NCBI RefSeq assembly: GCF_901709675.1
Contig: NC_051095.1
Span: 25,490,456 to 25,554,455, forward strand
Reading direction: 5' to 3'
Length of the DNA: 64,000 nucleotides
From: Syngnathus acus
Lineage: Eukaryota > Chordata > Actinopteri > Syngnathiformes > Syngnathidae
Shown: positions 10,936 through 21,900 of the stretch, in pieces
Position numbering within the stretch: position 1 is the first letter of the stretch
Layout of the letters: every line of letters begins with the position of its first letter
Notes under the pieces: model-generated
Told to the model about the DNA's origin: nothing
Database searches by the model: none
The model's input: only the letters and a program-made list of their open reading frames with translations
Program-made: the position numbers and the translations under genes

Positions 10936-12222
10936 TACCGTTTTTTTCCATGTATAATGCGCAAAATTTAACTAATTTATTGTCCTAAAATCCTGGGTGC
11001 GCATTATACATGGGTCCAATTTTTTTTAAATTTTCTTTTTTTTTTTTAAATTTTTTATTTTTTTTTTGAAGAAGAAAAACGACTGGCATAATTTGATTTG
11101 AAGATTTGAAGAAAATCTTGTCACGGATGGAGTGTGGAAAGGAAGAGGGCGACCAAGTGCAGCTTGAACCAGGGTTCATTGGAGGAACTCAAAACACAGA
11201 CTTGGTAAACTAACATAACTCTCTAACAAAACCAACAACAGGACTGACCGACAAAGACGTGGAACAAAAAGACAGGGGGACATTACCAAAGACAGGAACA
11301 GAAACCTGTGTTATTGTCAAATATTGTTTGTTTTTTAATCTCCATCGCGGACTGGACGTCATACGGAGGCAGTATCACTGCGCATGCGCACTATGGATCC
11401 GATGCGAATAGTCCTCTTCTCTTCTTGGCTGACAATGAATGTGATAGTTTAATACATACAATCAGCAAATAACAAAATACGTATTACAGGTAATATTTTA
11501 TTTCACAACACTTTGCCTTGTTCCTTTCGTCTCTACTGTTCACTTCAAACACGCTCCATACGAACGCAATGCTCTCGTATCAGACGCTTGCTCGATCACC
11601 TGCTCGTTTGCTGTCACAATGTACCCTACACAAATCCGAAACATTTGTTGCGGCTCTGAGTCACGACGAGGGGCAAGTTTTGGTTTCCAAGGGTGTTTTT
11701 ATTCCTCTTCAACTTCTCTCCCATACAGAGCCGCCTTTTTCACATGTCCGCACATCACTTTCCTCTCTTTTCATTTTAACCTAACTGATCGCGGTGGTGC
11801 CTTTATGGGCAGTCGGAGAAATCAACGCCAACAAAAAAAATACATCCGGCCTAGTTAAGACCATACCAAAGACTATAAAAATGGGACCCATTGCCTCCCT
11901 GTTTGGCACTCAGCATTAAGGGTTGGAATTGGGGGGTTAGATCACCAAATGATTCCCGAGCGCGGCGCCGCTGCTACTCACTGCTCCCCTCTCCCCCAGG
12001 GGATGGATCAAAATCACACGGGGATGGGTCAAATGCAGAGGACAAATTTCACCACACCCAGATGCGTGTGTGACGATCATTGGGACTTAAAAAAAAAAAA
12101 AAAAAAAAGTCAAAATTTGGGTGCGTATTATACATGGGTACAGGCTTTTTTCCAGCATTGACATGCCATTTTTAGGGTGCGTATTATACATGGGGGCGCA
12201 TTATACATGGAAAAAACGGTAA
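10936..12222. mobile_element. MITE (TATAATGCGC family), nested in the Tigger element
   Basis: Left end ACCGTTTTTTTCCATGTATA and right end TATACATGGAAAAAACGGTA are inverted copies. The interior at about 11510-11850 matches 50000-50390 in reverse orientation. A truncated SINE2 copy (11869-12090) is an addition relative to the 49.6-kb copy. Open frames inside are shared by the copies but match no protein I know. Confidence 0.75.
11869..12090 (+). mobile_element. SINE2 fragment, 5'-truncated
   Basis: Starts at ATACCAAAGACTATAAAAAT and ends GACGATCATTGGGACTT plus a poly-A run. It lacks the tRNA-like head seen in the copy at 22029-22337. The host MITE copy at 49.6-50.8 kb lacks it after the corresponding CCTAGTTAAG word, giving an empty-site comparison. 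Confidence 0.75.
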
Positions 12223-12514
12223 TTCCTTTAAACTTTGATTGTGTGGGCACTCCCTGCTTTCTGTGGCGTGCGGGCAACTTCCATGCCATAATTGCAAATT
12301 ATTATTTTTTTGAATGTTTTTTATTTTTTATTTTATGCATTTATTTATTTTGAAAAATCAGCGATTGTGTGGGCACTCCCTGCCTTCTGCTGGCATGCGG
12401 GCAACTTTCGTGCCAAAATTGCTCAATTTTTAATCTTTTTTTTTTTGGGTTGAAAAGAATCTGCGATGTAGTGAAGCCGCGATAAACGAATTGCGAAGTA
12501 GCGAGGGATCACTG

Positions 12515-13347
12515 TACAATAAACGTTTATAAAAGCCTTTTATGGACATTGTAACAATATATTTCCTCTACATCGCGGATTTTCACCGGGTGGTCTTGGA
12601 ACCACTTATCCGTGATAAACGAGGGATTAATTAATTAAATAATATTACAGTAATAATATTCATATTTAATAATCATCTTTTCGATGGTATCAATTTTTCA
12701 TCTTTACCATCAATGGTTGAATGAGCTGAAGTCTCAAAAAAATTATTTCACAGATTCCCCATAGCAGCAATCATGATCATTCTTTTCAAATCTGTTTCAC
12801 ATTTGAAGTATATTTTCCCAGAAAGTTTTAGTTGAACTTGTTTTACGATTATGACATTTCATTTCGTATATTCGTTCGAGACGCTGCTACTATTTTGACA
12901 TATTGTATATGTAATTGAGAAAATAAAAAGTCAGCTTTTATAACCAAATTACGTATTTATTCTAATTATCGCCCATATTCTAATAATCGCCCAGTGTGTC
13001 TTCGCGATGACATAAATAAAAAACATTGATACCTCTAATTATCGCCCATGCTGCTAAAAATTCACCCCCAAAACTTACGTTTTCCTCCGCGACCGCATGC
13101 CGACGTCATTGCGCAAGTTTAAATATGACTGATTTGACAGCACGTCGAATGTCCCTTTTAAATAGTTTTTCTCCATAAACTATGATACAATTACACTCGT
13201 CACTCCGCTACAATATCCTCACACAATTACGTTATCGGGGCGTGCGCTCGAACAAGACGATCGCGATAACATGACGTGCGCAACATGTGATGTGCGATGG
13301 TAACGTGTCTCATCGATGGAGCGTCAATTGACGCACCCCGCTGTTTG
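12515..13347. other. AT-rich intergenic sequence
   Basis: A Tigger end remnant at 12580-12635, then AT-rich sequence with repeated TAATTATCGCCCAT words (12962, 12983, 13037) that may belong to an unrecognised DNA element. No gene seen. Confidence 0.4.
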
Positions 13348-13355
13348 AGTTAGAT

Positions 13356-13556
13356 CAGGGGTCTCAAACTCCAGTCCTCGGGGGCCGCATTCCTACATGG
13401 TTTCCAAGTTTCCCTCGTTAAACACACCTGATTCAATTATCAGGCTCCTGCAGAACGTGAGGATGAACTGATCATTTGAATCAGGTGTGTTTAACGAGGG
13501 AAACTTGGAAAACATGTAGGAATGCGGCCCCCGAGGACTGGAGTTTGAGACCCCTG
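13356..13556. mobile_element. Foldback hAT MITE with 8-bp target duplication
   Basis: A 201-bp near-perfect palindrome: both ends begin CAGGGGTCTCAAACTCCAGT and the arms pair for roughly 90 bp around a short loop. The 8-bp word AGTTAGAT directly flanks it (13348-13355 and 13557-13564), as expected of hAT transposition. No coding capacity. The transcript or single strand would form a long hairpin. Confidence 0.9.
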
Positions 13557-13564
13557 AGTTAGAT

Positions 13565-14853
13565 CAAAACAGCCGCTGTTCTAGTGTTAAGAACACCAGT
13601 GAGATGCAGGTATTGCATACTACATAAGGAAAATATACATATGATCGCCCATTTCAGTGCCCCTTGGCGATCGGACAAAAAGTGTTCTCTATCAAAATTG
13701 TTTCTTTGTTTAAAATACATTTGAAACACTTCACTTACGGTATCGGTCAATCCATGTCATATCATCAAATGCCTCCCTCCCACCTGACCATCTCAGAATG
13801 TCCCGTAAAACATCTAGTCAAAAGACGCACTTGTTATATGGAAAAAAATCAAATATTAGGTCTCTATTTTCAATACTTTACTTAGGAAAATATATTAAAT
13901 ATAGGGTCATTTTTACAGTTTTTGTGATCATTTAAAAAAAAAAAAGCAAAATCTGGAAAACGATCTCATCTATAGCCTTCAGAATTTCTACTGTCAATAT
14001 CTGCTACTACTAATAACCTCCAAAATATTATTTCTCTGAGTTGATCAGTTTCACAGATATTAAGGCCCAAAAAGGAAGTCATAACATTCACTGCAATTTA
14101 AAAAATACTGACTATCAACTCCAAACTTACTTTATTTGACTGATATATTCTTTTAAAATACATATTTAAAAATTGGGAGGGTGCTTTGCCACATTCCGTC
14201 GCAGTGATTTGTTGAAATCCTGTTATTGGGGGGTTTGTGGCTGTTTTTGGTACTGCATGTCTTAAGAGTCTAACAGGGGTCTCAAACTCCTTTTGGTACG
14301 GGCCACCCTACAGTTACGGCTTGACGGTTATATCAAATAAATTGTTAAATTGTCTCGTCGTACTATTGCATATACACAACAAATTGATTGAGTATTGAAA
14401 TCAGCAATATCAGTTTGTGAAATTATTGTTCAAATTACTGTCAAAAGTGTAACAAAAAATCTCAAGGTTATTGTGATTTATTTCACATGTCAATTTGAAA
14501 TATTGGTACAGATTTTAGTGAGGATCATGGAAGTTTGCTTAAAATTGTATGATGGGCCTTTGACACCTGTGGTCTACTAGTAAACATCACAGCAGGGCAA
14601 TTCTTTTTTTCCTTTTTTTTTTTACTAGTATTCAAAGACTTATACCTGTGACTAGATGCTACTGCTAAACATAGCCTTACCAAAGCATTAAAATTAACAA
14701 CAGTTCTATTTACAAAGGCAATAAGTCATTGAATGGGGAGTTGAACATTCTGAAAGCAGTCTTAAAACATGAAAAAACATGTCAGAATATTGAAATCTGC
14801 ACATTTTGTCATACTGTTTAAAAATGGGTTTTCAGTGTATGATACCAAACACC
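13565..14853. other. No gene; hAT-like fragment at 14273-14565
   Basis: Mostly AT-rich unique-looking sequence. A segment from ACAGGGGTCTCAAACTCC (14274) to TTTGACACCTGTGG (14558-14571) has hAT-like ends, but I could not define a clean duplication. No exon-like frame was found. Confidence 0.4.
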
Positions 14854-14861
14854 ATCTAAAT

Positions 14862-15690
14862 CAGTGGTTCCCAAAGTGGGCGGTACCGCCCCCCTGGGGG
14901 CGGTGGAAAGATCTGGGGGGGCGGTGAGGAAGAAAGGGGCGGTAGGGGGGCGGTAGGGGGGCGGCAGTCGATTTGTACACAACACGCCGCTCTGGCCCAG
15001 TCAGATCCGACAGCATAGACTACAAAAGTAAAAGCTCAGGTTTGTAATTTCAAGCTTGTAATGTTCAGAATTTTATCTTATAATAAAAACCGCATTCTGG
15101 CGGTCAACATCATCTTGAGTTCAAGTCAACATGAAATTGGGGACTCGCCAGAACGCGCCGTGTTGTGTTGTGTTGAGCTGGTTAGGGCAGTGGTCCCCAA
15201 CCACCGGGCCGCGGACCGGTACCGGTCCGTGGGTCACTTGGTACCGGGCCGCCAAGCCGCACAGAATTTTTTTTTTTATCGACGATCAATTAATTCAGGT
15301 CAAGACACTCGTCCCGGTCACGTGACATGTTTCCCCAGTCGAGCCCGCAAAGCTAATATGTGGCGACAGGCTAACTAACCAGGCAGTGAAGCATTCAAAA
15401 CTGCTTCAACACATGGAGACCAAGCATCCTGCAATAAAAGACAAACCTTAAATCACTTCGTGTGTCATTGTCTCCGATTACGTCTAGATGGGACCGGCTC
15501 GTTTCTGAGAAACAAACTCAGTGCTCCCACTAATTCAACGTATTGGTAATGATATTATTAATGTATTATTTATTTATTTATATAAATGTATTATTTATTT
15601 ATATAAATGCCTTGGGGGGGGGGGGGGGGCGCTAGGAATTCACTGGGGAGCCAAAGGGGGCGCCAGCCTGCAAAAGTTTGGGAACCACTG
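14862..15690. mobile_element. hAT element with perfect 8-bp target duplication
   Basis: Ends CAGTGGTTCCCAAAGTGGG and GTTTGGGAACCACTG are inverted. ATCTAAAT flanks both sides (14854-14861, 15691-15698). The interior holds G-rich runs (GGGGGCGGT repeats) and a second hAT copy nested from 15187. Non-autonomous. Confidence 0.9.
15187..15612. mobile_element. Second hAT element nested in the first, right end lost
   Basis: Starts CAGTGGTCCCCAACCACCGG and is nearly identical over its length to 62052-62540. The 62-kb copy continues to an intact right end (GGTTGGGGACCACTG). Here homology stops at TATAAATGCC and a long G-run begins, so the right terminus was deleted or exchanged. Confidence 0.8.
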
Positions 15691-15699
15691 ATCTAAATT

Positions 15700-16200
15700 A
15701 TCATCTATTCAATGATTTTTCATGTGAAGTCTGTCAAATGTCCGCACCATCAGTAATAGGGACAGCTCTATTCTGCCACACATTCTCCTCTCAGCCAGTA
15801 CTCTTCCATGACACACACGCTAATCAACACTCATTGCCTGTCACTTGCTCCTCATTATCTGGCCATTCAGTCCCCTATTTTAAAACACCTTAAGTTGCCA
15901 TTCATTGTCGGATCGTCTGTGATGCTGCTCGCTCACTCACTGGCCCTACATGCCTGTTTAGGTGACTTGTTCTGAACGCCGCCTGGTCCGACCTTTTGCC
16001 CGTCCTCGACCACGTCTCTGCTTTCTGCTCCCTCGGCTCCCACAAAGTTTGCCTGCTCACCCCACGGTCAGTACCATTTCCTGTTCCTGGACGATGTAGA
16101 CTTCTGCCTCCCAGCGTGTTCCAGTCTTCCATCTCCCTTTTCCCCAATACCAATAAATCTTGTTTGTGTCGCATTTGATCGTTCTGCTCCCTTCTTGACA
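15700..16200 (+). repeat. Possible solo LTR or retroelement fragment
   Basis: C/T-rich sequence with a run of short Cys/Ser/Pro-like frames, ending in CCAATACCAATAAATCTTGT and CCCTTCTTGACA. The AATAAA near the 3' edge and the base composition recall fish LTRs, but no second LTR, primer-binding site or target duplication was identified. Confidence 0.3.
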
Positions 16201-16259
16201 AAAACCATTGACAGTGGAAACTTGATTTTTTTTTTTTCTATCTTTCTACTAGATTTTCT

Positions 16260-17090
16260 TTCATGAAATTCTGTGATGGTGGGTCGTGAAAATATTCAGA
16301 AATTTGATAAATTGCATGTCAATGCATGGACCTTACATTTTACCACAGTGGTTTCCAGATCTTTAACAACAAAATATCACTTAAAAAAAACTGAGCGCTC
16401 CAAGTACAAACATGATGACCAACACTGAGTCCCCCTATAAATCTGTGGTTAACACAATTAGATTAACCAAAGGATTGGTCAGCCAGTGATCAATCCAGTT
16501 GTTTATTGATTAGCTAAACAACTTATGAAATTGGTTACGGAGAGGACACTTCACAAGCCCAACTATTTTGGGGTATAGCGTGGAATAGCTATAGGCCTGC
16601 AGAACAAGTGGATTCACTTGGTAATAATTTAGGTTAATTGTCATTATATTATCCCTATGGCTCTGCAAGAAAGACTGGACCATGACAGAAATAGCTTGGT
16701 AATATTGCTGTGTTAAAAAAGATTAGATAGACAAACAGATACTACAAGTACATAGTTCAGAGTACATTTTATATACTACTACGTTATTATATAGTATTTA
16801 CACTTGAGTGTACTTTAGAAAGTATAATTCAGATATACTACTTGTTTATACGGTCACTTGTACAATACTTGTTTCTGTCTGTACACTTTATAAGGTATAA
16901 TGCATATATAGGACTTGTTTAAGGTCATTTGTACATTACTTGTTTCTGCTGTTCTTTTATTGTTTCAATGGGACTTTTGTTTTGTATTTTAACCTGCACT
17001 TTGTAAGACGACCTTGGAAGGCAACACCAAATACTTGTACATGAACAGCAGTAAGTAGGTGGTATATTGATCGTGCGTTTATGTCAAGAT
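16260..17090. other. AT-rich intergenic sequence
   Basis: No repeat family recognised apart from local duplications of ATAATGCATATA/GTACATTACTTGTTTCTG-like words (16850-16950). No convincing exon. Confidence 0.3.
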
Positions 17091-17093
17091 CAC

Positions 17094-17632
17094 CTGTTAG
17101 ACCAGGCTTTCCAGCACGGTCTTTCAAGATATCGAAATTGTTTTCATCCATTGCAGTATCAGCTTCGTCTGAAAAGAAAGCATATGATTCTGTCTTCTGT
17201 GTATTTATATGTTGAAATAAATATATAACGTAGTGCAAAGTGGAAAAAGAAAAGTAACTTCCGTGGATTTAGAATAATTTACATTCACAATGATCAAGCA
17301 CTTCATTTAAGTCAAATGGCAGAAAACATGAAATGGGTTTGATTATATAGTTAGTTTATCTATCTAATCTGCTATGTAATTAACGTCTGCCATTTAGCAA
17401 TGTGTGTTTTACAAACTGGAGAGTTGAAGCCTTAAACCTTACATCTTTCTGAATCACCCCGAGAAAATGCTCCTTTAGGTCCAAGTCTGGTCCATCCTTA
17501 GTAACATGACCAAGTCGTTGGATCAAAAACATGTATTCATCGTGGAAAGAGCTAACGCCACAACCAGATGACACTAGTCCGAGAACGACAGATTTGGGCA
17601 AAGCAGCAAATATCATCTTTATATCCGTAGTC
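17094..17632 (-). CDS. Possible two-exon minus-strand gene, unrecognised
   Basis: Two minus-strand segments could be spliced. Segment a, 17632-17443, is preceded by TGTTTCAG and followed by GTAAGG, and reads (in part) MIFAALPKSVVLGLVSSGCG and FHDEYMFLIQRLGHVTKDGP. Segment b, 17196 to about 17094, is preceded by ACACAG and can end before GTGATC; it reads KTESYAFFSDEADTAMDENN. Both junctions keep the frame. The composition is protein-like rather than low complexity. I do not recognise the family and could not find a convincing first exon or ATG context, though it lies upstream of and divergent from slbp. It could equally be chance or a decayed gene. Confidence 0.25.
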
Positions 17633-17699
17633 CTGAAACAGACCGCAATAATCCTGCAGTGGCATGTTGGACAACAATCAGGTTTGAGAAATGTCCATC

Positions 17700-18720
17700 C
17701 GTGTATTTGTTAATCCTCGCGGGTGTTAAAAAAAAAAGCGCTTGATCGCGAGACTAGAACGAAGACAGTAGCCAATCCATGCAGGCGTTTGCTTCTCTGT
17801 TGTCATGGAAAACACAAAGGCTTCCGTGTTTACTTTTTCTTCTTCTTCATAGTTTACCGTCTGTCAAAGCTACCCTGCTGCCATCTGTTGAATCCATGTT
17901 ACAACTGCAAAAGCAAATTCATTTCATGTATTTATTTCTTATTTTTCTTAAACTAACCCTCAACATATTATTGTTATGGTACTAATATATTCTTGCTAAT
18001 CTTTCCACTTAAAGACCAATTGTTATGTTTATAAGTTACTTTTAGGTATTATGATTATTATTATTATTTTTGGCTGCCCTTGAGAGAGTACCTGAGAGCT
18101 ATATAACTAGTGTTCAGACTGAAAGTAACAGAACAAAGTGAGTTTTTAGCATAATATTAGCTCAAACCACAAATATAGTCACACGGCATTTATGCTGAAA
18201 ACATGCATTAACGCAAGGCACATTGCAGGGACTAATCAAGAAATGTATTACAAAGACATAAATATAAGGTAACAGACAGGATAGTTGATGCACGGTGTCA
18301 TTAAATTTACAAAAGAAATTACCTTCTCTGCAGAAGAGGATCATAACGATGCGAAATCACCATAATACCCCAAAAAGTTGAATTAAAAGTTTGAAAAAAA
18401 AAACAAAAACTTGCAATATCTGTTTGCTCACACACATTCACACCGTTATATGCAGGAATCGAATTCACGGTGTCGGCACACAAGATAGGGAAGCGTTCCA
18501 CTGCCGACACCAGCAGCAACTCCCACTGGACACTGCAGTGATAAAGCGGCGTAGTCAAGGCACATAAAACTAGCCCTTGTGCGGCGTGATGATTTTACAA
18601 CACGACAAAATGCAGCGTTAACGACATAAATGGCCCTTAAATGTTCATAAATTAAACCACAACCCAAATAAAGATTTTCCTTTTAACGATTAAAAAAAAC
18701 GTGGGCCTTGGAACCGCCCT
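17700..18720. other. Upstream flank of slbp
   Basis: Mainly unique-looking sequence with no recognised repeat and no strong exon. The last 150 bp, before 18874, are more GC-rich and probably contain the slbp promoter. Confidence 0.35.
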
Positions 18721-18725
18721 TTCCG

Positions 18726-18777
18726 GTCATGTGACGTTTAGGATAGTTTGTTCCGCGCGTCTTCTTTTGTTGGCGGG
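18726..18777 (+). promoter_or_regulatory. Candidate slbp promoter motifs
   Basis: About 100-150 bp upstream of the slbp start codon there is GTCATGTGACGT (18726-18737; E-box-like with a CRE half-site) and TTGGCGGG (18770-18777; E2F-like). E2F sites would suit a gene needed in S phase, but these are short motif matches only; no TATA box is obvious. Confidence 0.3.
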
Positions 18778-18873
18778 TGTTTGTTGACTGCCAGACTCGG
18801 GGAAGGTTTGCCTCACGTTTTATTGTGACACTGTTATCCTACTTATCGCTGCCGTCACTTATAAATAAAAAAC

Positions 18874-18929
18874 ATGTCTGACCTGACCAGAGGTAGAAGA
18901 TTGGATGATAACACCGAACTAGGGGACAG
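18874..18929 (+). CDS. slbp: slbp coding exon 1
   Basis: ATG at 18874 with 18 codons plus 2 bases, donor GTAACC. Chosen because it is the first ATG after a GC-rich upstream region and its phase joins exon 2. An alternative start cannot be excluded. Confidence 0.75.
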
Positions 18930-21900
18930 GTAACCATATTGAGTCGGCCTAAATTGTCGTGTGTTTGAAAAATATGGGCATTTACAGATTGATTTAATTA
19001 CATTTAATGATTCTGCCTAAATCACTCTATTAGTGTTTATCGAGTACACTTGTAATGCGACGTTTGCTAGACTGTCGTTTCCGTGCTCTTTTGTTCACTC
19101 ATTGTATAGCTTTTGATGTAGCTTTTTGTCTACTTTGATGGCAATATTTGCGGCGCTACTTGAGCTGGCTGGTCTTTATGCGTGTTAAAACATGTCCTCT
19201 GAGCTAATTGTATTTTGTGTATTTCATTCTGTTCGTGGAATTGATTATGTGGGTTATCTTGACGCTCAACATGGCTGGGTGAACCCAGTAAAGGCGGAAG
19301 TAGAAAGCAAATGGCGGGAGAAACAAATGGCCTCTCTTCTTGAACAAAAGGCACGATATACGATTGAGTTGACTACTAGATAAACAAATACGCGCGGTTT
19401 AAATGTGAGAGCTCAAATATCGCGATGTCCTCGCCCCACACACTCATACCTGGTATAAGCACCTTAGTTGTTCCCTGGCATTTTCCTCACCATATAAATT
19501 TTTTTAAATTTTTTTTTAATATTGTTTCGCACATATTATTACAGCAATAACAGTGCAAGGAGGGAGACGAAGCCTAGGGCTTGTAGAGAGCTCCACTCCT
19601 GTTATATATATATACAAACAAAGTGCAAACAAACAAAGTGCTGTGTAGTCAAATGTCACTCAAGTGTTTGAAAAATATAAGTAGATAAACAAAAGCATAA
19701 CCAGCTAAATATTAATATTCATCATATTTATATATGCATATATACAAATGTGTATGTATACATAGTACATAAACAGATACACTATACAAAATAAGAAACA
19801 AGCGAAACAAAATAAACACTTAGCGATGTTGAAGCAATCAAACAGACACCAGGTAGGAATAGCTAAAAGGGAACAGAAGAACTGCAAACAGAAAATAACA
19901 AAACAAGGAAGAATCAGAGTATAAATTGTGGTTTAAGTTGATGTTCTTAGTATGGATCAGCTGAGTGCAGTGGAGTAAGTAGTAATTATGGACTGGTAGG
20001 ATCATGAGTGGAGAAGGTGGTGTTTCAGGTGCTTTCTAAAAGCAGCCTGTGAAGATATGGATCGGATATGGATTGGTAGCTCATTCCAGAGTGATGGCTC
20101 TCTAAAGTGGATATTATATTGATGGCGTTATGTTCGACAGGAAGGTGGGTGGAGATTGTCCCTCTGTCTTGTTGGATATGAATGAATGTCTGATACAAAT
20201 GTGAAGAAATTATGAAAAGTGGCCGGAAGACGGTGTTTCCTATATATGTATTTATGGATGAGTAGACAGGTTTGATGAATATTTACTTCATCAATTGACA
20301 GTAGTGAATAATTTCTAAACAGTGGTGCCGATGGTTCATGTCTATTTGAAAATGAGATCATCCTTAGGAACTTCTTTTGTATGATGAGTAATTTGTTGAG
20401 GTATGTTGGAAATGTGGCTGCCCAGACTATGTTGCAGTAATTGAGTAAAAGAAACAGGAAGCTATAATACAGAGTGAGATGAGCAGAAGGATGGACCAAG
20501 GGACAAACGTTTCGTGAAATACCTAGCATTTTCATAGATCTTTTGCAAACCAAATCAATATGTTCAGACCAGTTTAAGTGTTCGTCTACTATAACTCCTA
20601 GGAATTTGGTGCTAGTGACTTGTTGGATTTCGTTATTGTTTATGTAAATTTTGGTCTGTTCTTTGGGGTAAGATTTATTTATATTGCAGAAGATCATGAA
20701 GTTACATTTTTTTATATTGAGTGTCAACTTATTTGTTTTGAACCATTTTGTAACAGCGGACAACTCAGCATTCACACTTGCAATGAGGGAATTAAAATCA
20801 TCATGGGTGGCAATGAGGTTGGTATCGTCCGCAAATAACAGAGGGAGAAAATTAGAACAAGACATGGAGAAATCATTTATGTACACCAAAAATAATAGAG
20901 GACCCAATATTGAGCCCTGCGGCACCCCAAATAGTATTTTAGATCTGTTGGAAGAACAACCATTTATACATACATATTGTTCTCTGTTGGCGAGGTAGTT
21001 TGTGAACCATTTCAGGGCATTTTTGATGTAGTTGTGCCTCATTATCGATGGGATTGCGCAGAAATGAAAAAGCCATGTTTGCTTCAGGTGGGAAGCGATC
21101 AGTAGGATTTAGCATACCCAACCTGCCAGCAAATAACTTAAGTTCACTGTGGCTGAGTCAGTTTCTATGGTGCTATGTGATTCCATTCCTTGTGCATGAT
21201 CCAACTCTTCTTGCAGACAGTCTAGCAGCACCAATATTATACAAAAACGGGCCTGATTGCAAAAAAAATGTTGCACAATTACTAGTCATCCCAATGTGAT
21301 CCTGTGTAGGAAATTATGAACAGATTGGTAATTAACCACAGCTATAACGTATTGGAAAAGCCAAGAGTTGACTTTGTGACATATTAAAATTGACTTGATT
21401 ATGCAAAACACTTGTTTGGTAAATATCCCCCAAAAAATCTAGAAGTAGGAAAATACACACTGTAATACCTCAACATTTTACTGTTTAGGTTTATTAATCA
21501 TGACATGAATGTTTAAGATCAGGGGAAGTTTGACAATAATTGTCAATTTTTGCACATGTCCTGAATGTTGTTAGCTACCTAAATGTTGTACAAAGAACAA
21601 GATGTATCGGAGTCAAATTCCTTGTTTGACATGCTCAAACATGGCAAATAAAAATTTATTTGATTTGAAGTTGATTTGACAAATGTACATCCTGTTGAGA
21701 TATGTTGAGGGAATCCATCTGTTCTTCCGTTCATTATCCGAAAGGTTTATCCTCAAAAGGGTTGCGGGCATGCTAGGGTCAAACCCAACCATTTTAGGGC
21801 AGTAGACGCCAAACTGGTTGCCAGACAATCAAATGTTTCCCCTCCCCGCCCCACAATGTGTAGGTCTCATGGCCCATCACGGTGGTCCCACTGCAGGAAA

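Larger units (their letters stand above)
8499..12514 (-). mobile_element. Tigger-type DNA transposon with nested insertions
   Basis: Left end CAGTAATCTCTCATTTATTA and right end TAGCGAGGGATCACTG are flanked by TA (8497-8498, 12515-12516). The minus strand carries a decayed transposase (8923-10765). A second element is inserted at 10936-12222. A unit beginning GTGTGGGCACTCCCTGC recurs at about 10865, 12240 and 12363. A separate Tigger end (GGTGGTCTTGGAACCACTTA) at 12590-12635 belongs to a neighbouring copy. Confidence 0.75.

Noticed and set aside
14274-14571. Candidate complete hAT element
   Set aside because: The ends look right, but the flanking 8-mers (GAGTCTAA and GTCTACTA) do not match as a duplication.
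19192-19383. 63-codon frame in slbp intron 1, considered as an extra slbp exon
   Set aside because: No similarity to SLBP and no splice sites giving the right phase between exons 1 and 2.
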